From positions 475,782 to 539,781 of the forward strand of contig NZ_JALMDK010000007.1 in NCBI RefSeq assembly GCF_023094165.1: 64,000 nucleotides of DNA, in the 5' to 3' direction. The stretch is from Crossiella sp. S99.2. GTDB lineage: Bacteria; Actinomycetota; Actinomycetes; Mycobacteriales; Pseudonocardiaceae. The notes beneath the pieces are model-generated. The model did no database searches, was not told where the DNA came from, and worked only from the letters and a program-made list of their open reading frames with translations. This document shows, piece after piece, positions 1-25,086 of the stretch. The first letter of the stretch is position 1; every line of letters begins with the position of its first letter. A program made the translations under genes and the position numbers.

Positions 1-2140
1 CGCGGTCGACGGCCGCCACCCGATCGCGATCCACAGCCGCCCCTCCGGCGCGGAACACGAGTGGACCCTGCACGCCGCCGGTGAACTCGACTCCGCCCCC
101 GCCGCCACCGACGCCCCCGAGTTCGCCGACCTGCGCGAATGGCCGGTGCCCGGTGCGGAGGTGGTCGAACTGGACGGCCTCTACGACCGCTTCGCCGACC
201 AGGGCGTGGACTACGGCCCCGGCTTCCTGACCACCACCGGACTCTGGGTGCGCGACGGCATCGGCTACGGCACGGTCCGGCTGCCCGACGGCCTGGACGG
301 CGAGCCCTACGCCCTGCACCCCGCGCTACTGGACGGCGCGCTGAACGTGATGCGGGCCTGCGCCGACGGCGGCCAGACCGCCGACCACGTGCAGATGCCC
401 TTCGAGTGGTCCGGGGTCGAACTCTTCGCCACCGGCGCGAGCGAACTGCGCGTGCGGGTACAGGCCGAGGCCACCTCCGATGGCCGTCGCCTGTCCGTGT
501 GGTTGGCCGACACCACCGGCGCGCCGGTGGCCCGGGTGCAGCGCCTGGACCTGCGCACCGCCCGGCCCGAGCAGATCCAGGCCGGCGCCGGACGTACCCA
601 GGACCTCTACCGGATCGAGGAGCAGCGGGTCACCGCGCCCGCTGAGCCCGCCGCCCGGCCGAGCACGTTCACGGGAACGCTCCCGCTCGGCGAACTGCCC
701 GCCGACATCGAGCGAGTGATCATCGACGCGACCGGCCGGGAGGACTTCCCGGTCGCCGAGGCCGCAGCCGAGGCCCTGGCCGCGATCCAGCGTGTCCTCA
801 CCGAAGCCCCCGCGGCCGAACTGGTCTGGGTCAGCGGCGGTGGACTGGCCGGCGCGGCCGTGCGCGGCCTGCTGCGTTCCGCCCGCGCCGAACACCCGGA
901 CCGGGTGCTGCGCTGGATCGACGTCGGCACCCGCACCCTGCCCGACACCGCCCTGGACCTGCCCGAACCCGAACTCCTGGTGCGCGAGGACGGCCTGTAC
1001 ACCCCGCGGCTGGCCCGGCTGTTCGACGAGATCAACGAGACCGTCCGGCTCGACCCGGACGGCACCGTGCTGATCACCGGCGGCACCGGCCAGCTCGGCG
1101 CGGCCGTGGCACAACACCTGGTCCGCGCGCACGGCGCCCGCAACCTGGTGCTCACCTCCCGCCGCGGCCCCGACGCCCCCGGCGCCACCGAACTCGCCGA
1201 AACCCTGGCCGCCGCGGGCGCCCAGGCCCGGATCGTGGCCTGCGACGTCGCCGGCCGGGACGCCGTGGCCGCACTCCTGGACAGCATCGACACCCCGCTC
1301 ACTGCCGTGGTGCACCTGGCCGGGGTCCTGGACGACGGCCTGCTGCTGCACCAGAACGGCGCGCGGCTGGCCGAGGTCTTCAACGCCAAGGTCTCCGGCG
1401 CGCTGCACCTGTGTGAGCTGACCAGGGACGCGCCACTGGCCGCGTTCGTGCTGTTCTCCTCGGCCGCCGGCGTGCTCGGCACGGCGGGTCAGAGCACCTA
1501 CGCCGCCGCCAACTCCGTGCTCGACGAGATCGCCGCCCGCCGCCAGCGCGCCGGCCTGCCCGCCACCAGCCTCGCCTGGGGCCTGTGGGAACCCGACGCG
1601 GACGGTATGACCGGCCACCTCGGCACCGCCGAACTCGCCCGGATGCGCAGGCAGGGCATTGTCGCCTTCCCACTGCGGCACGGGCTTGGCCTGCTGGACA
1701 CCGCGCTCGGCCGGACCGAGCCCGCCCTCGCCCCGGTCCGCCTCGACCTGCGCGGACCGCGGCAGGAGGCCGAGCAGGGCGGCCACCTGTCCGCGGTCCT
1801 GCGCACCCTCGTCCGGCTGGCCCCGCGCCAGGCCGCCGCCCGCACCGCCGACGAACCCGAAACCCTCAAGGACCGCCTGGCTGCGCTGCCCAGGGACAAG
1901 CAGCTCGCCGAGTTGACCGCGATCGTGGTCCGCGAGGCAGCGGGCGTCCTGGGCATCACCGATCCGTCCGGCGTGCCCGCCGACGAGGCCCTGGTCTCCC
2001 GCGGCCTGGACTCGCTGATGGCGGTGGAACTGCGCCGCAGGCTCACCGCCGCCACCGGCGCCGCGCTGACCTCCACCCTGGCCTTCGACTACCCGACTCC
2101 CGAGGCCATCGCGGGCCGTATCGCCGCCATCCTCGAACTC
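1..2140 (+). other. PKS module A (partial): ...DH-KR-ACP
   Basis: Only the second half of the DH is visible. It has the YGPGF motif, but the second catalytic segment reads LLDGALN, with Asn where Gln or His is usual, so activity is uncertain; the catalytic His lies outside the window. The KR has the GGTGQLG cofactor loop, an LDD motif near 1330 and Ser/Tyr/Asn residues in SSAAG...STYAAAN, typical of an active B-type ketoreductase. The ACP carries GLDSL, with the phosphopantetheine serine codon at 2012-2014. If the DH works, the module leaves a double bond. KS, AT and extender choice cannot be seen. Confidence 0.9.
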
Positions 2141-5100
2141 ACCCCGCGCGCGGCCGCCACCACCAGCGCCCGCCCGCAGTCCGCCACCGACGACGACCCG
2201 GTGGTCATCGTCGGCATGGCCTGCCGCTACCCCGGCGGCATCGAAGGCCCCGCCGACCTGTGGCGACTGGTCGCCGCGGGCACCGACACCACCTCGGACT
2301 TCCCCCTGGACCGCGGCTGGGACACCGCCCGCCTGTTCGACCCCACCCCGGACCGCCTGGGCACCTCGCACACCCGCCTGGGCAGTTTCCTTTACGGCGC
2401 GGGCGATTTCGACGCGGCCTTCTTCGGCATGTCCCCGCGCGAGGCCATGGCCACCGACGCCCAGCACCGGCTGCTGCTCGAAAACGCCTGGGAGGCCCTG
2501 GAACACGCGGGCATCGACCCCGGCACACTCAAGGGCAGCGAGACCGGGGTGTTCGCCGGTGTCATGTACAGCGACTACGCGACCCTGCTGGGCGGCGGCG
2601 AGTTCGAGGGCTTCCAGTCCACCGGCAGCGCGCCCAGCGTCGCCTCCGGCCGGGTCTCCTACGCCCTCGGCCTGGAAGGCCCGGCGGTCACCGTCGACAC
2701 CGCGTGCTCCTCCTCGCTGGTCGCCCTGCACCTGGGCACCCGGGCACTGCGTTCGGGGGAGTGCTCCCTGGCGCTGGTCGGCGGGGTGACCGTGCTGTCC
2801 ACGCCGAGCCTGTTCGTCGAGTTCTCCCGCCAGGGCGGGCTCGCGATCGACGGGCGCTGCAAGGCATTCTCCGACTCCGCCGACGGCACCGGCTGGGGCG
2901 AGGGCGTGGGTGTCCTTGTCCTGGAACGACTTTCCGACGCCGTGCGACTTGGCCACCGGGTGCGCGCGATCGTGCGCGGCACCGCGGTCAACCAGGACGG
3001 TGCCTCCAACGGCCTGACCGCACCGAATGGCCCGTCCCAGCAGCGGGTGATCCTGTCCGCACTGCACGACGCCGGCCTGGCCGCCGCCGAGGTCGACGTG
3101 GTCGAGGGCCACGGCACCGGCACGACGCTCGGAGACCCGATCGAGGCCCAGGCCCTGGTCGACGTCTACGGCCAGAACCGGCCCAACCCGCTGCTGCTGG
3201 GCTCGATCAAGTCCAACTTCGGCCACACCCAGGCAGCAGCCGGAGTGGCGGGTGTGATCAAGATGGTGCAGGCGATGGAGCACGGCGCCGCACCCAAGAC
3301 CCTGCACGTGTCTGACCGGACCAGTCACGTGGACTGGGCCGCGGGCTCGGTCGAGTTGCTGACCGAGACGGTGCCCTGGCCCGAGGTCGACCGGCCGCGC
3401 CGGGCCGGAGTCTCTTCCTTCGGCGCCAGCGGAACCAACGCGCACGTGATCCTGGAACAGGCTCCCGACCGACCGGTTGGTAGTGCTGCGGAAATTGCTG
3501 TGGTGCCGCTGGTGCTCTCGGCGAAGTCGGCGGAGGCGCTGAAGGCACAGGCAGTTCGCCTGGCCGACACCCTTGCCGAGGGCGCTACCAATGTCGGCTT
3601 CTCCCTCGCCACCGGGCGGGCCGCGCTGCCGGTGCGCACCGTGGTCGTGGGCGGGAACTCCGCCGAGCTGGCAGACTCGCTGCGCGCCTTCGCCGAGTCC
3701 GGCACCGTGCCCGCCCCGGGCGCCGGTGCGCGCTCGGTGTTCGTCTTCCCCGGCCAGGGCTCGCAGTGGGTGGGCATGGCCCGGGAACTGCTCGACGAGT
3801 CCCCGGTCTTCGCCGCCCGGTTCGCCGAATGCGCCGAAGCCCTTGCCCCACACGTGGACTGGCACCTGGTCGACGCCCTCTCCGACGAGGAACTACTCGC
3901 CAGGGTCGACGTCGTGCAGCCGGTCACCTGGGCCGTGAACGTCTCCCTCGCCGCGGTCTGGCAGTCACTCGGCGTGCAGCCAGACGCTGTGGTCGGCCAC
4001 TCACAGGGCGAGGTCGCCGCCGCAGTCGTCGCTGGCGGATTGTCCTTGCAGGACGGTGCTTTGGTCGTTGCCCGTCGTTCGCAGCTCATCGCCCGGCTGC
4101 TGGCCGGATGTGGTGGCATGGCCTCGGTGGCGTTGCCCGTCGCCGAGGTCGAAGCCCGGCTCCGCGACGGCGTTGGGATCGCGGCCGTGAACGGTCCCGC
4201 CGCCGTGGTGGTCTCCGGTGAGGTCGCCGCGCTGGAGGAGTTCGTCCGCGGTTGCGAGGCCGAGGAGCTGCGGGTCAAGCGGATCGCGGTGGACTACGCC
4301 TCGCACTCGCACTTCGTCGCCGACCTGGAAGAAGAACTCGGCCAGGTGCTCGCCGACGTCGAACCGCGCACCGGCGGGATCCCGTTCTACTCCACCGTCA
4401 CTGGCGACTGGCTGGACACCGCCAACCTCGACGGCGGCTACTGGTTCCGCAACCTGCGCCAGCGGGTCGACTTCCACGGCTCGATCCAGCGGCTGATCGA
4501 GTCCGGGCACCGCCGGGTGGTCGAGGTCAGCCCGCACCCGGTGCTGGTGGCCGAGATCGAGGCCACCCTGGATGCCGCGGGCGTCGAGGGCGTGGTGACC
4601 GGCTCGCTGCGGCGTGGCGAGGGCGGCGCCCGGCGCCTGCTGGACTCCGTTGGCCAGTGGTGGAGTCGCGGTGGCTTGGTCGACTGGGCGGCCTGGTTCG
4701 CCGGGACCGGCGCGCAGATCGTGGACCTGCCCACCTACCCGTTCCAGCACCAGCGGTTCTGGCCAGCCGCAAAGCTTTCCGGCGACGCCTCCGCGTTCGG
4801 CCTGACCGCGACCAACCACCCGGTGCTGGGTGCCGCGGTACCCCTCGGTGACGGCTCGGGTGTGCTGCTCACCGGCCGGCTGTCCAGGGACACCCAGCCC
4901 TGGCTGTCCGACCACCAGGTCAACGGCACCGCCATCCTGCCCGCCACCGCATTTGTCGAACTCGCGGTCCGCGCGGGCGATGAGGTCGACTGCGGCCGGG
5001 TCGAGGAACTGATCCTCGGCGCGCCGCTGGTCCTACCGACCGGTCGGGAGGTCGAGATCCAGGTCAAGGTGGAGGCCCCCGACGAGGACGGCCGCCGCAC

Positions 5101-8100
5101 CCTGGCCGTGCACGCCCGCACCGCCGACGCCGCCTGGACCCGGCACGCCACCGGCGTCCTCGCCCCCGGAACCCCTGACCAGACAGCGGACTTCGACGCG
5201 GTGTGGCCGCCGCGCGGCGCGGTCGAGATCGACCTGGCCGCCTTCTACGAGCAGGCCGCCGACTCCGGCTACCAGTACGGCCCCGCCTTCCGCGGCCTCA
5301 CCCGCGCCTGGCACGCCGACGGCGAGGTCCTGGCCGAGATCAGCCTCCCGGAACGCTTGTCAGTCAACGGTTTTGGCCTGCACCCGGCGTTGCTGGACGC
5401 GGCCCTGCAGACCGTGCTGATCTCCGACCAGGAGGTCGCCGCAGGTGCCCTCCCGTTCGCCTGGGAGCACGCCGACCTGCACGCCACCGGCGCGACCGCG
5501 CTGCGCGCCCGACTGCGCCACCTCGGCGCGGACGGCGCCGACAGCCTGGTCGCACTGACCGTGGCCGACGAGACCGGCGCACTCGTCTTCACCACCCAGT
5601 CCCTGCGCCTGCGCGCGGCCTCGGGTGCGGCAATCACCAGCAGCGAGCCCGTCTCGCTGTACACAGTGGACTGGACGCCGCTGACCACTGCGGGCACCGA
5701 CCCAGCCGGGCTGGTCACCGTGGCGGATCTGGCCGAACTCACCGAGATCCCGCCGACCGTCCTTTTCCCACTGTCCACAGTGGCCGGTGACCCGGTTAGC
5801 TCCGCGCACGACACCGCCGAGTTGACCCTGAACCTGGTGCAGCAGTGGCTGGCCGAACAGTACGATGGCTCGCGGCTGGTGCTGATCACCCAGGGCGCGC
5901 GCTCCGGTCAGGACCTGGCCGCAGCCACCGCCTGGGGCCTGGTGCGCACCGCGCTCTCCGAACATCCCGGCCGCTTCGGCCTCCTGGACATCGAGTCCAC
6001 TGAGGACATTCCACTCGCCCTGCCGCACCTGGCCGAGGGCAACGAACCACAGCTCGCCGTCATCGACGGCCAGGTCTGCGTGCCCCGCCTGGTTCCCGAC
6101 ACCAGCACCCTGCTCGCCCCGATCCACCGCCGGGACTGGCGGATGGACGCCCGCAACCCCGGCTCGGTGGACGGACTCGGCCTGGTGCCGACCACCGCCG
6201 CCGACCTCCCGCTCACCGAGGGCAAGGTGCGGGTGGCGATCCGCGCCGCGGGCATCAACTTCCGCGATGTGCTCGGCACCCTCGGCTACGGCAAGGTCCT
6301 CGACCAGATCGAGGGCATGGCCGGGCAGATGGGCGCCGAAGCCGTCGGCGTGGTGGTGGAAACCGGTCCTGGCGTTGACGATCTGGCCCCCGGTGACCGG
6401 GTGCTCGGTGTGGTTGACGGCGGATTCGGGCCGATGGTGGTCGTCGATCACCGGCACGTGGCCCGGATCCCGGCCGACTGGACCGACGTCGAGGCCGCCA
6501 GCGTGCCCGCCGCCTACCTCACCGCCTACTACGGCCTGGTCGACATCGCCGCGCTCAAGCCCGGCGAGAAGGTGCTCATCCACGCCGGCACCGGCGGCGT
6601 CGGCATGGCCGCCATCCAGCTCGCCCAGCACCTGGGCGCCGAGGTCTACGCCACCGCCAGCGAACCCAAGTGGGACACCCTGCGCGGCCTCGGCATCCCC
6701 GACGACCACATCGCCTCCACCCGCACCCTGGACTTCGCCACCCAGTTCCCCGCCGTGGACGTGGTGCTCAACTCCCTGGCCAACGAATTCGTGGACGCCT
6801 CGCTCGGCCTGCTCGCCCCCGGCGGCCGGTTCGCCGAGATGGGCGTCAACGACGTACGCACCGAAGCCGAACTCGCGCCGTGGCCCGGCGTGGTCTACGA
6901 GGCGTTCCACGTCGACGAGGCCGGTCCGGAACGCACCCGCGGGATGCTCAACGAGCTGCTCGAACTCTTCGAGCAGGGGGCGATCACCCCGCTGCCCACC
7001 AGGTCCTGGGACCTGCGGCGCGCGGTGGACGCCTTCCGGTTCATGAGTCAGGCCAAGCACACCGGCAAGCTCGTGCTCACCATCCCGCGCACCTGGGACA
7101 CCAGTCGCGCGGTGCTGATCACCGGCGGCACCGGCGGCCTCGGCCGCGAACTCGCCCGGCACCTGGCGAGTCAGGGCTTCGACTGGCTGGTGCTGGCCAG
7201 CCGCAGCGGCGCCAACGCCGAAGGCGCCACCGAACTGGCCGAGGAACTCGCCGCCACCGGCACCCGCGCCGAGATCGTCGCCTGCGACACCAGCGATCCC
7301 GCTGCGGTGCAAGCACTTGTCGCCGACCTGACCGCACGCGGCGGACTCACCGCCGTGGTGCACGCGGCCGGGGTCCTGGACGACGCCACTGTGGACAGTC
7401 TCACCCCCGACCAGCTGCACCGGGTGCTGCGGCCCAAGATCGACGCCGCCTGGCACCTGCACCAGGCCACCCGCGAACTCGACCTGGCCGGATTTGTGGT
7501 CTTCTCCTCCGCCACCGGCGTGCTCGGCACCGCAGGCCAGGCCAACTACGCCGCGGCGAATGCCTGGCTGGACGCGCTGTGCCAGCAACGCCGCGCCGAC
7601 GGTTTGGCCGCGGTGTCCCTGGCCTGGGGCGCCTGGGCGCAGGCCACCGGGATGACCGGCCACCTCAGCGCCGCCGACCACGACCGGTTGCGGCGCAAGG
7701 GAATTGTGCCGTTCACGGTGGCGCAGGGCCTGGCCATGTTCGACGCGGCCGCAGCCACCGACCGGGCCCTCACCCTGCCGCTGGTGCTGGACCGCAACGC
7801 CCTCGCAGCCGACCCGGACCTGTCCGCGGTACTGCGCGAACTGACCAAAAAGGACCGCCGCAGCGCCGCCAAGACCAGTACCGGCGCGGGTGGTCTGGAG
7901 GCCAGGCTGGCCACGCTGAGCCCCGAGGCCCGGCGCGAACTGCTCGGCGCCATCGCCCGCGAACACGTGGCCGCGGTACTCGGCTTCAGCGGCGCGGACG
8001 CGGTCGCTCCCGACCGCACGTTCAAGGACCTCGGCTTCGACTCGCTCACCGCGGTCGAGCTGCGCAACAAGCTCGGCGCGGCGGTGGGCAGGCGACTGCC

Positions 8101-8413
8101 CGCCACCCTGGTGTTCGACTACCCGACGATCAACGCGCTGGTCGGGCACCTGCTCACCGAGTTCAACCTGACCGACCTGACCCGGGTCGAATCACCGCTG
8201 GAACTGTTGGGACAGCTGGAAACCGCGCTCACCGACCCGGCCGCGGCCCGCGCCGACCGGGCCGTGCTGCTGCGGCGACTGGACGAACTCGCCGCCGCGC
8301 TGCGGCGCGACGAACCGCGCGAGGACGGACCCTCCGAAGCCGACATCAACTCGGTGTCGGTGGAGGAACTGTTCGACCTCATCGACGACAACTTCGCTGC
8401 ACCGCAGGAATGA
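1..8413 (+). CDS. Type I modular PKS, 5' end outside window (end of one module + one complete fully reducing module)
   Basis: The frame is open from the first full codon at position 2, so the gene starts upstream; 2803 residues are visible and residue numbers count from that codon. Domains in order: C-terminal part of a DH (1-195), KR (350-587), ACP (621-712), KS (731-1157), AT (1245-1589), DH (1606-1891), ER (2050-2364), KR (2367-2600), ACP (2632-2722), and a C-terminal helical docking region ending in an acidic VEELFDLIDDNF segment. The protein performs two elongation cycles on an ACP-bound chain in the cytoplasm. The docking tail should hand the chain to the coiled-coil N terminus of the next PKS gene, which starts 32 nt downstream. 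Family assignment is certain; the number of modules lost upstream is unknown. Confidence 0.97.
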   Translation, partial: AVDGRHPIAIHSRPSGAEHEWTLHAAGELDSAPAATDAPEFADLREWPVPGAEVVELDGLYDRFADQGVDYGPGFLTTTGLWVRDGIGYGTVRLPDGLDGEPYALHPALLDGALNVMRACADGGQTADHVQMPFEWSGVELFATGASELRVRVQAEATSDGRRLSVWLADTTGAPVARVQRLDLRTARPEQIQAGAGRTQDLYRIEEQRVTAPAEPAARPSTFTGTLPLGELPADIERVIIDATGREDFPVAEAAAEALAAIQRVLTEAPAAELVWVSGGGLAGAAVRGLLRSARAEHPDRVLRWIDVGTRTLPDTALDLPEPELLVREDGLYTPRLARLFDEINETVRLDPDGTVLITGGTGQLGAAVAQHLVRAHGARNLVLTSRRGPDAPGATELAETLAAAGAQARIVACDVAGRDAVAALLDSIDTPLTAVVHLAGVLDDGLLLHQNGARLAEVFNAKVSGALHLCELTRDAPLAAFVLFSSAAGVLGTAGQSTYAAANSVLDEIAARRQRAGLPATSLAWGLWEPDADGMTGHLGTAELARMRRQGIVAFPLRHGLGLLDTALGRTEPALAPVRLDLRGPRQEAEQGGHLSAVLRTLVRLAPRQAAARTADEPETLKDRLAALPRDKQLAELTAIVVREAAGVLGITDPSGVPADEALVSRGLDSLMAVELRRRLTAATGAALTSTLAFDYPTPEAIAGRIAAILELTPRAAATTSARPQSATDDDPVVIVGMACRYPGGIEGPADLWRLVAAGTDTTSDFPLDRGWDTARLFDPTPDRLGTSHTRLGSFLYGAGDFDAAFFGMSPREAMATDAQHRLLLENAWEALEHAGIDPGTLKGSETGVFAGVMYSDYATLLGGGEFEGFQSTGSAPSVASGRVSYALGLEGPAVTVDTACSSSLVALHLGTRALRSGECSLALVGGVTVLSTPSLFVEFSRQGGLAIDGRCKAFSDSADGTGWGEGVGVLVLERLSDAVRLGHRVRAIVRGTAVNQDGASNGLTAPNGPSQQRVILSALHDAGLAAAEVDVVEGHGTGTTLGDPIEAQALVDVYGQNRPNPLLLGSIKSNFGHTQAAAGVAGVIKMVQAMEHGAAPKTLHVSDRTSHVDWAAGSVELLTETVPWPEVDRPRRAGVSSFGASGTNAHVILEQAPDRPVGSAAEIAVVPLVLSAKSAEALKAQAVRLADTLAEGATNVGFSLATGRAALPVRTVVVGGNSAELADSLRAFAESGTVPAPGAGARSVFVFPGQGSQWVGMARELLDESPVFAARFAECAEALAPHVDWHLVDALSDEELLARVDVVQPVTWAVNVSLAAVWQSLGVQPDAVVGHSQGEVAAAVVAGGLSLQDGALVVARRSQLIARLLAGCGGMASVALPVAEVEARLRDGVGIAAVNGPAAVVVSGEVAALEEFVRGCEAEELRVKRIAVDYASHSHFVADLEEELGQVLADVEPRTGGIPFYSTVTGDWLDTANLDGGYWFRNLRQRVDFHGSIQRLIESGHRRVVEVSPHPVLVAEIEATLDAAGVEGVVTGSLRRGEGGARRLLDSVGQWWSRGGLVDWAAWFAGTGAQIVDLPTYPFQHQRFWPAAKLSGDASAFGLTATNHPVLGAAVPLGDGSGVLLTGRLSRDTQPWLSDHQVNGTAILPATAFVELAVRAGDEVDCGRVEELILGAPLVLPTGREVEIQVKVEAPDEDGRRTLAVHARTADAAWTRHATGVLAPGTPDQTADFDAVWPPRGAVEIDLAAFYEQAADSGYQYGPAFRGLTRAWHADGEVLAEISLPERLSVNGFGLHPALLDAALQTVLISDQEVAAGALPFAWEHADLHATGATALRARLRHLGADGADSLVALTVADETGALVFTTQSLRLRAASGAAITSSEPVSLYTVDWTPLTTAGTDPAGLVTVADLAELTEIPPTVLFPLSTVAGDPVSSAHDTAELTLNLVQQWLAEQYDGSRLVLITQGARSGQDLAAATAWGLVRTALSEHPGRFGLLDIESTEDIPLALPHLAEGNEPQLAVIDGQVCVPRLVPDTSTLLAPIHRRDWRMDARNPGSVDGLGLVPTTAADLPLTEGKVRVAIRAAGINFRDVLGTLGYGKVLDQIEGMAGQMGAEAVGVVVETGPGVDDLAPGDRVLGVVDGGFGPMVVVDHRHVARIPADWTDVEAASVPAAYLTAYYGLVDIAALKPGEKVLIHAGTGGVGMAAIQLAQHLGAEVYATASEPKWDTLRGLGIPDDHIASTRTLDFATQFPAVDVVLNSLANEFVDASLGLLAPGGRFAEMGVNDVRTEAELAPWPGVVYEAFHVDEAGPERTRGMLNELLELFEQGAITPLPTRSWDLRRAVDAFRFMSQAKHTGKLVLTIPRTWDTSRAVLITGGTGGLGRELARHLASQGFDWLVLASRSGANAEGATELAEELAATGTRAEIVACDTSDPAAVQALVADLTARGGLTAVVHAAGVLDDATVDSLTPDQLHRVLRPKIDAAWHLHQATRELDLAGFVVFSSATGVLGTAGQANYAAANAWLDALCQQRRADGLAAVSLAWGAWAQATGMTGHLSAADHDRLRRKGIVPFTVAQGLAMFDAAAATDRALTLPLVLDRNALAADPDLSAVLRELTKKDRRSAAKTSTGAGGLEARLATLSPEARRELLGAIAREHVAAVLGFSGADAVAPDRTFKDLGFDSLTAVELRNKLGAAVGRRLPATLVFDYPTINALVGHLLTEFNLTDLTRVESPLELLGQLETALTDPAAARADRAVLLRRLDELAAALRRDEPREDGPSEADINSVSVEELFDLIDDNFAAPQE
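2190..8165 (+). other. PKS module B: KS-AT(methylmalonyl)-DH-ER-KR-ACP
   Basis: The KS has DTACSSS (Cys codon 2705-2707), HGTGT and the NFGHTQ histidine. The AT has GHSQGE and YASHS, the signature of methylmalonyl-CoA selection, and RVDVVQP upstream. The DH is intact, with HQVNGTAILP (HxxxGxxxxP), YGPAF and LLDAALQ. The ER shows the NFRDVL and HAGTGGVGMAA NADPH-binding motifs. The KR has LDD (B-type) and NYAAAN, and the ACP has GFDSLTA. All reductive domains look functional, so the module should add a propionate unit and leave a saturated CH2-CH(CH3) segment. Confidence 0.93.
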
Positions 8414-8445
8414 CGAGCTCTGTAGCCGACGGGCAGGTACACCGG

Positions 8446-24981
<16,536 letters not shown>

Positions 24982-25000
24982 CCGCCTGCCAGCCCGTCGA

Positions 25001-25057
25001 CTTGGCCCAAGTCGTACGTCAAGTTGGCCCAACCGGGCGTACGACTTGGGCCAACTC
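25001..25057. repeat. 57-nt palindromic element, copy C (intergenic)
   Basis: Lies between two PKS genes in the 105-nt gap 24982-25086. It has perfect 17-bp arms: TTGGCCCAAGTCGTACG (25002-25018) and its complement (25038-25054). It can form a strong hairpin in the mRNA 19 nt after the upstream stop and 29 nt before the next start. It contains TCA at 25019-25021, a stop on the minus strand, unlike the coding copies. Confidence 0.9.
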
Positions 25058-25086
25058 GATGCCTACACCACCACTGGAGATCACCG

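Noticed and set aside
6670..8445. Upstream in-frame extension of the four-module PKS into the preceding gene
   Set aside because: It overlaps the ER, KR and ACP domains of the preceding PKS in another frame and encodes Arg-rich nonsense. Only the ATG codons at 8410 and 8446 are plausible starts.
25024..25086. Upstream TTG start for the one-module PKS
   Set aside because: It would translate the palindromic element ahead of the docking helix; the ATG at 25087 has a good ribosome-binding site and gives a standard docking domain.
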